A stretch of 64,000 bases of DNA from Bimastos eiseni. Taxonomy: Eukaryota; Annelida; Clitellata; Crassiclitellata; Lumbricidae. The stretch spans positions 19,170,358 through 19,234,357 of the forward strand of contig OY365810.1 of NCBI GenBank assembly GCA_959347315.1. The letters run 5' to 3'. Made by a program: the position numbers and the translations under genes. Under the pieces are notes generated by a model. It ran no database searches, had not been told where the DNA came from, and saw only the letters and a list, made by a program, of their open reading frames with translations. Positions 1 through 12,800 of this stretch are shown piece after piece. Every line of letters begins with the position of its first letter. The first letter of the stretch is position 1.

Positions 1-19
1 GAGCACAGGCACGAAGGCA

Positions 20-115
20 TATGAGTGGCATATCAAGTACAGGTCTGACTGATACAAGTTTATTTAACGACGCATCCATAACAAGGATGATATGCGTAAA
101 TCATGTACAGGTGTG
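20..115 (-). repeat. Repeat with SINE-type 3' tail
   Basis: Read on the minus strand, this carries ATGGATGCGTCGTTAAATAA after GCATATCATCCTTG. The same tail occurs at 43925-43990 and ends the SINE at 18330-18575, so it is a shared 3' end of a dispersed family. Confidence 0.6.
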
Positions 116-670
116 TAGATGCATATAATTATAGGGACTACTGTGAATCATGATCATTGTTTCAATTGTTATTTCCAATGCATTTCCCTCAGCTGTCTAC
201 TTGACCCATTTGAGCTTATTCAGATAGACTGACCACAGCGGTCCATTTGGTTAAGATTGTACCCAGGTGACTGAGATGCTTTGGGGAGATCTGATTGGTA
301 GCTAGCAGGCGGCAGGTGTTCATTAGACCACGCCTCAAAACCCTGGGCTTTTAAACTCATTAAACAGAATCAACATGTATCGACTGCATTGTCGAATCGA
401 GCTCTAGGCGTTCTAACGTATATCGACCACAGATCACAGCTGGAATCGAGCTCTCATTCAGGCACATAGTAGCCCCTTATATAGCTTTCTGAGGGAGCAC
501 AAATTGCACCCATAGGGAGCACATATTGTTCCAATAGCAGCACAATTTGCTCCCATATTGAGCGCAAATTGCTCCCACGGGGAGCACTCGGGTTGCTCGG
601 CGAAAACCGCCACAAATGCATTAATATGCTTATATAATGTTGACTTTATGTCTTCTGATCTGTCACGCAG

Positions 671-823
671 AAAACCGTTCGGACGCCATGGTTAAAGTTT
701 GCCACGTCTGTGCCTATCTGGGCGATCGTAGTTGCACACACATTTGCAAACTGGGGTTCATACACGCTGTTGACGAACATACCTACCTACATGAAGGAGA
801 TCCTCAAGTTTGACATAAAATCG
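671..823 (+). CDS. Gene A exon a (membrane segment 7 region)
   Basis: This 153-nt exon is phase 0 at both ends, after acceptor cacgcag and before donor gtgagag. It encodes TPWLKF...[13 protein letters not shown]...[12 protein letters not shown]. Its partner in gene B is 51681-51830, one codon shorter at the start. Confidence 0.92.
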
Positions 824-3800
824 GTGAGAGTTCACTTTGCATTCCTTCAAAGTTCAGTCAATGAACGACTATGTCCGTAATTCATTAATTTCATTGCATG
901 ATAACAGTTAAAAAACTTGGCAAGAATCAATTGCCCCGGACTATTCTCCCCGTACAACCCCATTCACATTTTTGGTAGAGTTTAATATTCACTATGATAC
1001 GGATGAACAAATACGTAAGTACAGCCAGTCGGATTGATAGTTGGAGAAAAGTGAATCAGCTTACAAACTGCAGCTTACCAACATAGTCAAATTGAACCAA
1101 AATGAAATAGTGACCCGAACATTTACTTTGTAACGTCGATCAACGAACTCGGTATAAACGAACTCGGCTGGGATTTCTGCTCCTACATTTTCACCAGACA
1201 CAACTTTAGAAGGTCATGAGGCGAGTCTTCGGAATTGCAGTAATCTTCTGAGAACGACTGGCCCTAAAACTATCAAAATGGATCACCTCTCTTGCCATAG
1301 GTTACTGTCATAGCTTGTCGTTGCTTCGAAGGCAATACCGGTCCGGCTGGACTGCCGCACGTGCTAGTGAGGAGAACGGACAATTACCCTCCCCATATAT
1401 ACATGCATACATACATACATACATACATACATACATACATACATACATACATACATACATACATACATACATACATACATACATACATACATACATACAT
1501 ACATACATACATACATACATACATACATACATACATACATACATACATACATACATACATACATACATACATACATACATACATACATACATACATACAT
1601 ACATACATACATACATACATACATACATACATACATACATACATACATACATACATACATACATGCATATTTACACCCAGACATACAGATACATACATAC
1701 ACATAGATACACAAAGGAAGACATAAATACATATACAGATATACATATAGGCATACATACATATATGCATGTGTGTATGTATGCATACATACATGTGTAT
1801 GTATGCATACATACATGTGCGCTGCATCAAGACTGTATAATTGTAGCTGTATATATATACCCTCCCGAATATATATATATAAATATGTATATATTCGTAT
1901 ATATATGTATGTTTGCATGTATGTATGTATTTATTTATGTGTGTATGTATGTATGCATACATGTAAGTAGTGGGGAGAAAAGGGGCCTTCTGGATCAATC
2001 AGATGCTGCTGATTTATTATGTAAACATGTCATAATTATGTACATATATACATATTGAAAATTGATGTAGCCCTTTTGCAGCATCTTTTGCTCAGAAGTG
2101 CACACGCCTCGACGGCGCAATTGCATGTTTACTGCAGAGCAATTGTGCGTGAAGCACCTGCTCATGGTCCCTACACACTACACAGCGACTGACGCCCCAG
2201 ACTAAAGTCGAACCCGCTCACTCAGCGCACACTGAGTGCTACGAGGCTACCGCTCTAACCGATCACCTACCGTGCCACAACTATGTGAACAAATGATGTC
2301 ATACCCCTAGCTCGCGCTCGTAGACGGCCTCTGGCCATGCCATCTGGTATTCTTATCTGAGTGACATTTGACCTAGCGATCAGTAGCGGTGCACGGGGTT
2401 ATTCAAGACCACCCAATATGGCTAGTCCAGCAGGACTTCAGCCCCATTACGTAAGGGATAGGGCCGCCGCCAACCGCCTTGTATTTAGGGTTATTAATTG
2501 GACAAAATAACAAGCGGGGTATGCCCAGGTCAAAGGTCTTCGAGATGTATGTATGTATGTATGTATGTATGTATGTATGTATGTATGTATGTATGTATGT
2601 ATGTATGTATGTATGTATGTATGTATGTATGTATGTATGTATGTATGTATGTATGTATGTATGTATGTATGTATGTATGTATGTATGTATGTATGTATGT
2701 ATGTATGTATGTATGTATGTATGTATGTATGTATGTATGTATGTATGTATGTATGTATGTATGTATGTATGTATGTATGTATGTATGTATGTATGTATGT
2801 ATGTAGTCTTGAATAGCCCCGTGCACCACTACTGACCTCTAGGTCAAATGTCACTCAGAAAACGAAAACCAGATGGCCTGGCCAGTGGCCGTCTATGGGC
2901 GCGAGCTAGGGGTATGACGTCATTTGTTTACATATTTATGACATGTTTACATAATGATTCCTTTGACTGGTCCAGAAAGCCCCTTTTCTTACATACTTAC
3001 TTACGCACATACTTACATATACACATACATACATACATACGTACATACATACATATATATACATACATACACATACATGCACATACATACATACATACAC
3101 ATACATACATACATGCATACATGCATACATGCATACATACATACATGCATACATGCATTCATGCATACATGCATACATGCATACATTTATACATGCACAC
3201 ATGCACACATGCATACATATATATATACATGAATACAAACATACATACACACATGCCTGATGCGCATGTATGTATGTATGTTTGCATATATGTTTTGAGC
3301 ATGATGATGAACTGGTTGGGGGCAATTGTCCTAGTTGGGAGGAGCAATTGTCCGGCGGGCAATTGTCCTACTACGCTGGCTGGTAAGTCACAGTTAAACT
3401 GCATAAGATTTAGTTATTAGGGATTTGTAGTTGACAAAAAGAGAACTAGCTGAGATACTTACGTACGCACATACTTACATATACTGGTTGCAGGTTGCAG
3501 AAATGCAGGTTACCCACAGTGGTGGAATCAGCTTTGAAGTGTGTGTTTGTGTGTGTGTCTGTACACACATACAGCGGTCCCGTGTGACAATTCATGCGCA
3601 CAGAGCAGAAGTACGATAGGTTCGAGTTGCGAATTACTGGATATTATTATATTCAGTAATATCAAGTTTTCTTGTAGAAGTATTGGATCCAGAGCGAGTG
3701 GGTTAACTGTGTGAGGTCAGAAATTATATTATCATGATCGGATTGTGAATTCTGTCTCCAAAGGGGAAAGAGGATAAAATGCACTTAGATTTAATTGACC

Positions 3801-6800
3801 ATTGTGTGATGGGTGTGAGGGTCATTGTGGAGAAGAATTGCCTTTTGATCATGTCGTCAGCATAAATAAGGCAGGTTTAAGGAACTTCTAACTAAATTTT
3901 TGTTCGACCACGGGATATCCCTTCCTTTTCCGGGTTACCCCGAAGAACTCACAATAGAGAAACTGCGAGCTCTGCCTGGAGTCAAATGGGAAATAGGCAA
4001 CATTGGAATTAGCGCAGTATCAGGTAGAAACAAGATGACAGTTTTACATACAATTTAATGTTGTCTCTAAATTTTTGTATATTTGTAGAACGGCTTGTTT
4101 TCAGCCATACCATTCATCTTCTTCTGGGCCTTTATAAACGTCGGTGCTTTTGTTGCTGATTATCTGCGTACACGTGGATGGACGACAAAGATCGTACGCA
4201 AAATCATGCTATCAGTAGGTACGTTTCAGACGGTACGACTTCGATAATTGTGAACTTTCATTTTGTTCATTGTGACCCTATTGTGCACATTAGGCATGCA
4301 AGCCAAATTTGGCAAGAGATTGTTAAGGTCTTGTCTATACATAAATAAAAGCATCTTCAACAGAGATTTCTTCCACTCAAATTTGTAAAACTTACTAAAA
4401 ACTTATTGGCCACTCACTTCTTATATTAAAATCGTTTTGCAACTTTCACAGCTATCGGTTGATTTCATTCTTCTATAATAAATTAGATGTAATTGACTGT
4501 TGTGTGACGGTTATCACATATGCTCGTATTATATTATGTGAATATATGAGCAAAAAAACTGAGTAAAACATCGAAGGGTAAAGCATCGAAGGGAGTGAGA
4601 AAGCTGTGCACATTCGTTAATTTAGCTCGGGCTGATTCGAGAAGTACAGAGACAGAATGAGACAGAATGTACTTTAGAATTAAAACACATTTATATTTAG
4701 AACAGAGTCATATTTTTTCACAACAGATGCACAGTAAACATGCACTGTGTTGTAAAAACAAAATAAAATTTATGACGATGTCATTTCTTCTCTAAATTTT
4801 GCACTCGAATCTCAATTTTTTTTTTAAATTCCGAGATAAACGAGGTGGAATTTTGGCATCCTTGGATGGAAAACTAAGAAAATTCTGCGCAATACATTTT
4901 ACGCACGGAAGCTCTAATCTATAATCTAGTCAACATGGCTAGAAGATTATAAAAAGCATTTTCTTGTATGTCCACCACGCCAGAATGGCAGCATGGCATG
5001 TTGCTGTATGTCCAATCACATTTAGTTTCTACTAGTTTGCGGAATCTCCACAGGTGTCCCCTAAAATGTTGAGACAGTGTGTGTGTGTGCAACATTTAAC
5101 AAGTTAAAGTAAAAATGTGGGGTTTTCTTGACACTTTTTCATTGACTTCTAGTAACCTGGTAGACGGCGCAATCGTTCCCACTCCCCTTAGCATGATGTA
5201 AACTTGCCGGACTGGAAGCTCGTCAAGGAGGACTCGCTCGAATGGTTAAACGATATTTATTTCCTTGTATTTTTAATATTTATTTCTCAATTTTCAAGTT
5301 TTGCCCGTAGATTTGTATACATTGCATTGTCACGCAAGCGTGAAATTTGTGCAAAATTTTAACTCTGTAGGTCGACGGGAACATATCGAAAAAAGAGTTG
5401 AAAGAACTTCGAATATGACAATCGTTCTGCGTTCAGCAGGCCAAGTAAAAATGAGAGCAAAAATAAATAAATGAGAGTAAAAATCTCAACACCTTCGCGC
5501 CACATCCGAGCTGAATGCATTGTTAATTAAATTATGATCATATCAACACGTTATATAGCCTAAGAGTAACCCTTGGATAAAGATAAACAATGAGACAGGA
5601 CAGCAGAGTACATTTTGGAAGACCAACGAGAAGTTCATTGCAGTTGTCAATTCTAGGGCATATAAAAACACGAACTAAACAGTGTAGACGGAGACAAAGA
5701 CTAAACGACGAATGTTTCGGTGTAGTATACCAAATGTACTCCCATCTTAAACACTCCAGGGTCAATTTATCCTAGAATAAATTAACCCGGGAGTTAATTC
5801 TTCATAGAAACAAATGAGTAGTGGAGTGCATTATACATCGGATATACACACTCCCGCTGGTGAATAGGCAATCCGGAGGAGTTAATCCTTCCTAGGATAA
5901 ATTGTTAAATTGACTCCCATATCTAATGCAACAGAGGAGTTAATTCTACTTAAGACAAACTGACTCCCGGGGAGTTAATTCTTCCTATGATAAATTGACT
6001 CCCGCCGTACCGAATGAAATAGGGGAGCTAATTCTACCTAGGACAAATTTATAAAGTGGAGTTAATTCTTCCTAGGATAAATTGATTCCCATATCTAATG
6101 CAATGGATGAGTTAATTCAACCTAAGACTAACTGTTTCTCGGGGAGTTAATTCATCTCAGGATAAATTGACTGAAATACCGAATTCAATAGGGGAGTTAA
6201 TTCTACCTATGACAAACTGACTCCCGGTGAGTCTATTTCTTCTGATAAAAGTGGACTCCTATACCTAATGCAGTAGGGGAGTCAATTCTTCCTGTGACGA
6301 ATCGACACCAACAATAACAATACCGATAACAATAAAAATAACAAGAACGATGACAGTAACAGCGGCAACGACAAAGACTATGTCAATGACAATGACAATT
6401 ACAAAAACAACAGCAACAATAGCAATAACAATAACGATAATAATAAAGATAACGATAACAATAACAAGAACAGCAATAACAACATAAACAATAACAATGG
6501 CAAAAATTATACCGCTAATAACAATGACAATAGCAACGATAACAACAATAGCAACAATTACAAAGACAATAATAACAACAACAGTAGCAACAGCAATTGC
6601 ATTATCAACAATTAGATAAACAATAACAACAGTTAACAATTGCAACAATAACAGCAACAGTAACAATTACAATAGCAACAGCAATAACCATGAAAATAGG
6701 AATAAGAATAAGAATTGGAGTAAGAGTAAGAGTAAGAATAAAATACGAATAAGAATAAGAGTAACAGTAACCATAACTAAAACGATAGCGATAACCATAA

Positions 6801-9800
6801 CAATGACAATGACAATGACAGTGAAAATAGCAATAACAACATCAGTAACTGCAATAACAATAACAACAATAACAATGACAGCAATAAAAATACCAAAAAC
6901 GGCAATAACATAATAGCAATAACAATGACAACAACAATAGCAATAACCATGAAAATAGCAGTAGCAATAACAATTACAGCAATAATAATACTTAAAATAA
7001 AAATAACAATAACCATGAAAATGGCAATAACAGTATCAATAACTGCAATAACAATAACAGCAATAACAATAACAGCAATAACAATAACAGCAATAACATT
7101 AACAAAAACGGCAATAATAATGACAACAACTATAGTAATAGCAATAACAATAACAATATCAATAGCAATATCGATAAAAATAGTAATAACGATAACAATT
7201 ACAATAATTTCTAGTGTTATTTATGTTATTTATGTTATTGTTATTTCTATTCTTATTACTATTGTTGTTACTACTTTTATGATCATTGCTATCGCTACTC
7301 TTGTTATTGTCATTGTTGTTATTGTTATTCGTGTTATTGTTATTGCTATTGCTAATTTTATGGTTTTTCTACTGCTGCTGCTACTGTTACTGTTACTGTT
7401 ATTGTTGTTTTTGTTGTTATAGTTGTTGTTGTTATTGTTGTTTTTGGTGTTATTGGTGTCATTGGTGGTGTGGTGTTATTGTTACTGTTATTATTATTGT
7501 TATTCGTATTGTTATTGTTATTGTTATTTTTATTTTTATTGCTGGTGCTGCTGCTGCTATTGTGATTTTTAATGTTGTTTTTATTGTTATTGTTATTGTT
7601 TATTCTGCTATTGCTGTTATTGTCATCGCTATCGTTATTGTTTTCGTTATTGTTATCGTTAGTGTCATTATTATTGTTATTGCTATTGTTGCTGTTATTG
7701 CCACAGTCATTGTCATGGTCAACGTCCTTGTTATTTTTTTTGTCATTGTTAATGTTGGTGTTGCTATTGGGTTTGCTGTTATTATTATTATTTTTTACTA
7801 TAGTAATAATAATAATAATTATTATTATTATTTTTGGTCTGGAATGGCCTCGTCTGGGTTGCACACACGTTGTTTCACTCACAGGATTTTAACCTCAATT
7901 TCGTTCGTTTTTCTGGTCTTTCAACGTTTTGACTTGTATGGTTTGGTTTGTATTAATGCCTGTTTGTGACACCGGCTCTGTCGTGGTTTCTGCGCTAATC
8001 GTCCTTATGGACGTTTTTTGTACTGTTTTTGTTAGCATTTCGGAAAGATTCACCTGGCCTACATACGCGCATGCGCACTTCGAATTGGCGGGCGTATTTG
8101 TTTACAATCCATATTCACACACCTATTCCTGCCCATAGATTTCATATCCTAAAATACCGGTACGCTGGTATTTCCCTGTCTGTTGTGCTCTATACGTTCG
8201 GGGGCGATGGTCACCTTTGAGGTCATGCCCCGCTTCTGGCCCATGACTATTTTTAGAGTGGACCTATGAGAGTTCATTTGTGTAAGGGTTGTCACGGATG
8301 TCTCAGCCCGAGAGAAAACTAAAACCCAGAGGCATTTGAAGCCACTGCCTGTCGGCAAAACAGCTGCATTCAAGAAGGGCGCTGGTTCACCTTCACAGCC
8401 CTAGGGATAGCCCCTGCCCGGGGTATAATTGTCCGCCGCTGGAGCGCTTAGCGAGCGGAGCGGCGCTTCCGACACGGATGGAGGAGTCGACGGCGGGGCC
8501 GAGGGGCACTGGATGAATACACCCGTTGCGGTTTCGTCGACGTTACCCATCTTGCCTGTGATGACTGCTGCTGAGGGCCGCGCTGCCGATATTTCACACC
8601 AAAATGGTTTATCGGACCCTGAATCACTCAGGATATCGGACTAGTCGCCGGAGCAAAAGTGAGATGCTGCCGGCTGCCATTGACTCCAAACTATAGGACG
8701 GCAATATAAGGGCGGCGGTGCGCATTTTGTGCGAGGGTGGGCAACCGGCTCTTGTAAACGAAGATAATCTCATACTGCAAGAAAAACATCCTAAGGATCC
8801 CTCTCCGGAGGCCCTCAAGAGTCTTCCAGACCCAGCTTCGGTCGGAGCGTGGCAGGCGACGGCTGAGGATGTACTGGAGGCGATCCGCACATTTCCGACG
8901 GGATCGGCTGGTGGCCCGGACGGATTTAGACCGGACCACTTGACCTGGTTGGATTCGGCGGGGCGGCGCAGCCTCTTGTCGAGGCTCTTGCAGATTTGAC
9001 AAACTTGCTGCTCCGTGGTGACTGCCCTCTACCGTAGTTAGACCAATTTTGTTTGGCGGCAACATGATCGCCCTGAATTAAGACTTGGGGGGACTCAGGC
9101 CTATTGCTGTGGACTACGTATGGCGAAGATTGGCGGCCAAATGCGCCAACAAATACGCAACGACGAAGCTAACATCTAATTTTGCACCTCTTCAACTGGG
9201 AATAGTGAGTGCCGGGCGGTTGCGAGGCAGCGGTGCATGCCACTCGACACTTCGTCGACGGTATGGGACCCAATCAAGTGCTGGTGAAGCTGGACTTCAC
9301 CAACGCCTTCAACTCCCTTCGACGAGACATGATGCTTAAGTCTGTGCATAAGTCTGTGCATCCGTGAGATTTACCCGTTTGCCTTCCAGGCATATTCGGC
9401 CTCCACAGTCCTTAAGTTCGGCCATCTGTTCCTATCATCGCAGATGGGCCTTCAGCAATGGGACCCACTGGGTTCACTTCTTTTCAGCTTGCCCCTTCAC
9501 CAGGTGCTGCAGTCACTCAATTCAGAGCTAAGGATTGGCTTCTTGGATGACTTGACTTTGGGCGGATCCGCTGAAGCCGTGGTTCTGGATGTGTCGGTAG
9601 TGGCCGAATTGGGAACACGGATGGGTCTTCAACTGAATCCACATAAATGCGAAATCTTCATGCCAGAGGCGTCGTCCGCATCGATATGGCCACTGTCCAG
9701 CTACACTAGGTTGGATGCGACCGCGTTAAACCTTTTGGGAGCCCCCTTGTTTCGGGGGTGAGGCTCTAGACGCCGCCCTGGACGGCCAATGTGATGCGCA

Positions 9801-12800
9801 TCTAAGGGCGGTGGACAGATTGCGGCGTTTGCCTTCACAGAACGCCCTGCTCCTTCTGCGTTCGTCTTTTGGAGCCTCTAGGCTCAGCTACCTCCTCCGG
9901 TGCTCTCCGTATTTTGACGACCCTGCATTGGGGACAGTAGACGGACCGCAGAGGCTGGGTCTGGAAGCAACTGTCAATTGCAGCCTGAACGACATCCAGT
10001 GGTTGCAGGCCTCAATTCCTATAAAGATGGTGGACTCGGCATGCGTAGGGTTGTCTCGTTGGCTTCTTCTGCCTATTTGGCCTCAGCTGCAGCGACTTTC
10101 GGATTGCAAACCACCATCCTCTGCATTGACGGCTCCAGATAGATACGGGAAGGAACTGTTGGAGTCCCGCCGTGGATCTTTGCCTGAGGTGATACATCCA
10201 ATGCCAATCAAGGATCGACCAATCATTGATATCGACAAAACGAAGATCCGCCTGCGACTTGGTCAATGTTGTTGTTGTCGTTGTCGTTGCTGGTGTCGAT
10301 TCGTCACAGGAAGAATTAACTCCCCTACTGCATTAGCTGTAGGAGTCAATTTTCCCTAGGAGGAATTAACTTCCCGGGAGTCAGTTTGTCCTACGAGGAA
10401 ATAACTCTCCGTAAGTCAGTTTGTCCTAGGAAGAATTAACTCCCCTACTGCATTAGCTGTAGGAGTCAATTTTCCCTAGGAGGAATTAACTTCCCGGGAG
10501 TCAGTTTGTCCTACGAGGAAATAACTCTCCGTAAGTCAGTTTGTCCTAGGAAGAATTAACTCCCCTTCTGCAGTGGGTATAGGAGTCAATTTATCCCAGG
10601 AAGAATTAACTCCCCGGTAGTCAGTTTGTGCTAGGTAGAATTAACTCCCCGGGAGTGTTTATTCGCAAGGGTTTATTTATTTATTTATCCTGGTAACAAT
10701 TAACTCCAGGGTCAATATATCCTATGTACGATACACTCCGGAAGTTAATTTATCCTAGGAGTTATTTTAGCCTCGTACACCGGATATGCCTGAGATGATA
10801 TCGTAATCGTCATCCTGGCATTTCTACAGCACAGACAAAAGCAAGTCGCGGGAAGCAGCTTATTCACGGGCGTGTCCGCGGAAAGATTTTAAAGCCTGAA
10901 GATAAGAATTATACCAAGGGCTGTTAGCGTGCGATTCAGATTTGGTGATAATAGAAGCATGTTTCTCAAGGAGCATGGAGAGAGTTGTATTGTCAGAAGA
11001 CCGTCAAGAAGATCGTCAATGGAGGATGGAGAATTAAAAATGAGGTTTGAAGTGGAAAGGTCACGCGAGGGCTTCGATGTTTATGGAGCTGATGTGGCGA
11101 AAATAATTTGAGACAGGAGCAGGACGTGGAGTAGGCAGTATGTCGAGGCATGTGAAAATGGGGCAATGCGCAACGGGGTAATTGAGTGCATAGGTTGTAG
11201 CCATATAGCACTACTGCATTTTGAACTACATGTTGTAACGTCGCATTGCCATAGACATGCCCCTTGAAGCAGGGCATCATTGTTCGTTGACGACAGAAGA
11301 TGCAAGCGTAGTGGTAAGAAGGAAAGTTTTGAAGGATTTGCAATCCATTACTAAGTTACTGTCACGGTTCGAGATCTCCTGTAATTTATTTCTGTTTGGT
11401 ATAGACGCTCCCTACTTAGATTCCTATTGGATGTGGTTTAACTATAGGTAAACGTAAACGTATAGGCGAGACTCAAATTCGACTACCGCCTTTAAGTGAC
11501 CGACATAAGTAAGACTCCCGCCCTTTCAACTATAGGTAATACAGGCCCAAATTGGACTCCCTCCGTAGCAGACGGGCGACGGACTGGACTCCCGCTTCCG
11601 AGCAAGACCACTATATAAAGAGCGTCGATCGACGATGAAGAGATTTGTCGTTGACCGGAGAGGAGTCAGAAGAGCAGTTCAGAAGAACAGTTGCAAGGCT
11701 ACGAAATGCGTCTTAAGGTACATACGTCGATCTTCGTCTGTTGGATTATCTCAGCGATCGTGTCTCGGGCTTTTGGATTACCGTAAGCGATCGTGGGAAA
11801 TTACATCTCGTCTGTTGGATTACCAACGATATGAAGTTACTAAGTTCAATTGTTGTCTAATGAAGGATTAAATGATTCAGGTCATCTCTTCATAGACTCA
11901 CTTTCGCTCATGCGCCTTAACCACCAAAAGTAGTCGGACGGGGTTAGTTATTTTGGTCCGTAAGCAAGTGAGAGGAAAAACGAGTGGAAGACAGGTCCAT
12001 CACAATTGGTGCCCGGAAGTTGAGTGGATTGCGAACGTTATCGGAGAATCAGCAAATGGAGACAGCAGAAATAGAAGAAACAGATAGAAATCAAACAATA
12101 GCATATACACTTCTGGATATCGTCGAAGCTACAACACACTCCACGCCTGCGACGGCAGCGGTCTGGCGCAGTTTTATGCAAGCAATCGACTTTGATGCGA
12201 TTGGGAAGCTTCAGAAGGTCTCATGGGTCAAACGAGGGCACCGGCTACAACGAACCGGTTGTCAACACGCTAACTGCCTGATACTGCGTCTTGCCTACGA
12301 GCTTCGGAAGACGTACATGAAGCCAGGAAAATTTGATGGAACGGGATTGTTAAGAGTCCTTCTTGGCTCAATTCGAAGTATATGGACGGTATAACCGATG
12401 GTCAGACAACGACAAGGATTTCTTCCGCCAGTATCTGTTGGGGACGCATTTGGTCTTACGTACTGATCATGCGGCGCTCAGATGGCTGCAAAAGACACCA
12501 GGGTCCACGTGTATGAAGCCTTTGAAAACGAAAGTCCAATTACGGACTAGTTTTCGCTGTAAACCCGACTAGGAACTAGATCAGCGTGTATGGGGATTAT
12601 TGGAGACGCCCAAGTCCTCTAAATCCCGGCTAGCGCTCATCCACCTGGCAGGCATGCAGACGTAAATCTACTAGTCAGGCTTAGTGAAGTAAAATGGCGG
12701 CCGCTGTCTCGATTGTTCCACTTCGCCGAAGTTTCAGACTTCAAGGATGGTTTAAGAGAGATCATTGTTCACTCTGCTATTGGCGGACGATAAACTTATT

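Larger units (their letters stand above)
5727..10787. mobile_element. Foldback-like composite element E1
   Basis: Two inverted minisatellite arms (5727-6310 and 10267-10787) enclose low-complexity DNA and a family-R reverse transcriptase fragment. The inner arm borders are exact reverse complements: CCTGTGACGAATCGACACCA at about 6290-6310 on the + strand, and its complement just before 10311. The left outer end (GTAGTATACCAAATG) and the right outer end (AGCCTCGTACACCGG) differ, and both recur at other copies. The arms made of tandem subrepeats resemble foldback or sea-urchin TU-type elements; calling it one unit is inference. Confidence 0.6.

Noticed and set aside
2200..2278. A functional tRNA gene
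   Set aside because: The A and B boxes are SINE-like, there is no complete cloverleaf, and the unit continues into a SINE core with a target duplication.
1308..2854. Long open frames of poly MYVC or YIHT
   Set aside because: They are translations of the (ACAT)n and (ATGT)n microsatellites on both strands, with no other protein-like content.
5760..6280. CRISPR-like alternation of repeats and spacers
   Set aside because: The units are degenerate, quasi-palindromic and have recurring spacers (CATATCTAATGCAATAG type). The context is animal introns and there are no cas genes.
6265..7969. Long hydrophobic (I/V/L-rich) and N/T-rich frames
   Set aside because: They follow from AACAAT/GTTATT low-complexity repeats, and no frame is favoured over its antisense shadow.
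8149..9361. Several 60-120-codon frames on either strand
   Set aside because: They overlap the family-R reverse transcriptase in other frames and show no conserved blocks.
10993..11343. A 116-codon minus-strand frame
   Set aside because: No recognisable domain or repeat match, and its composition looks random.
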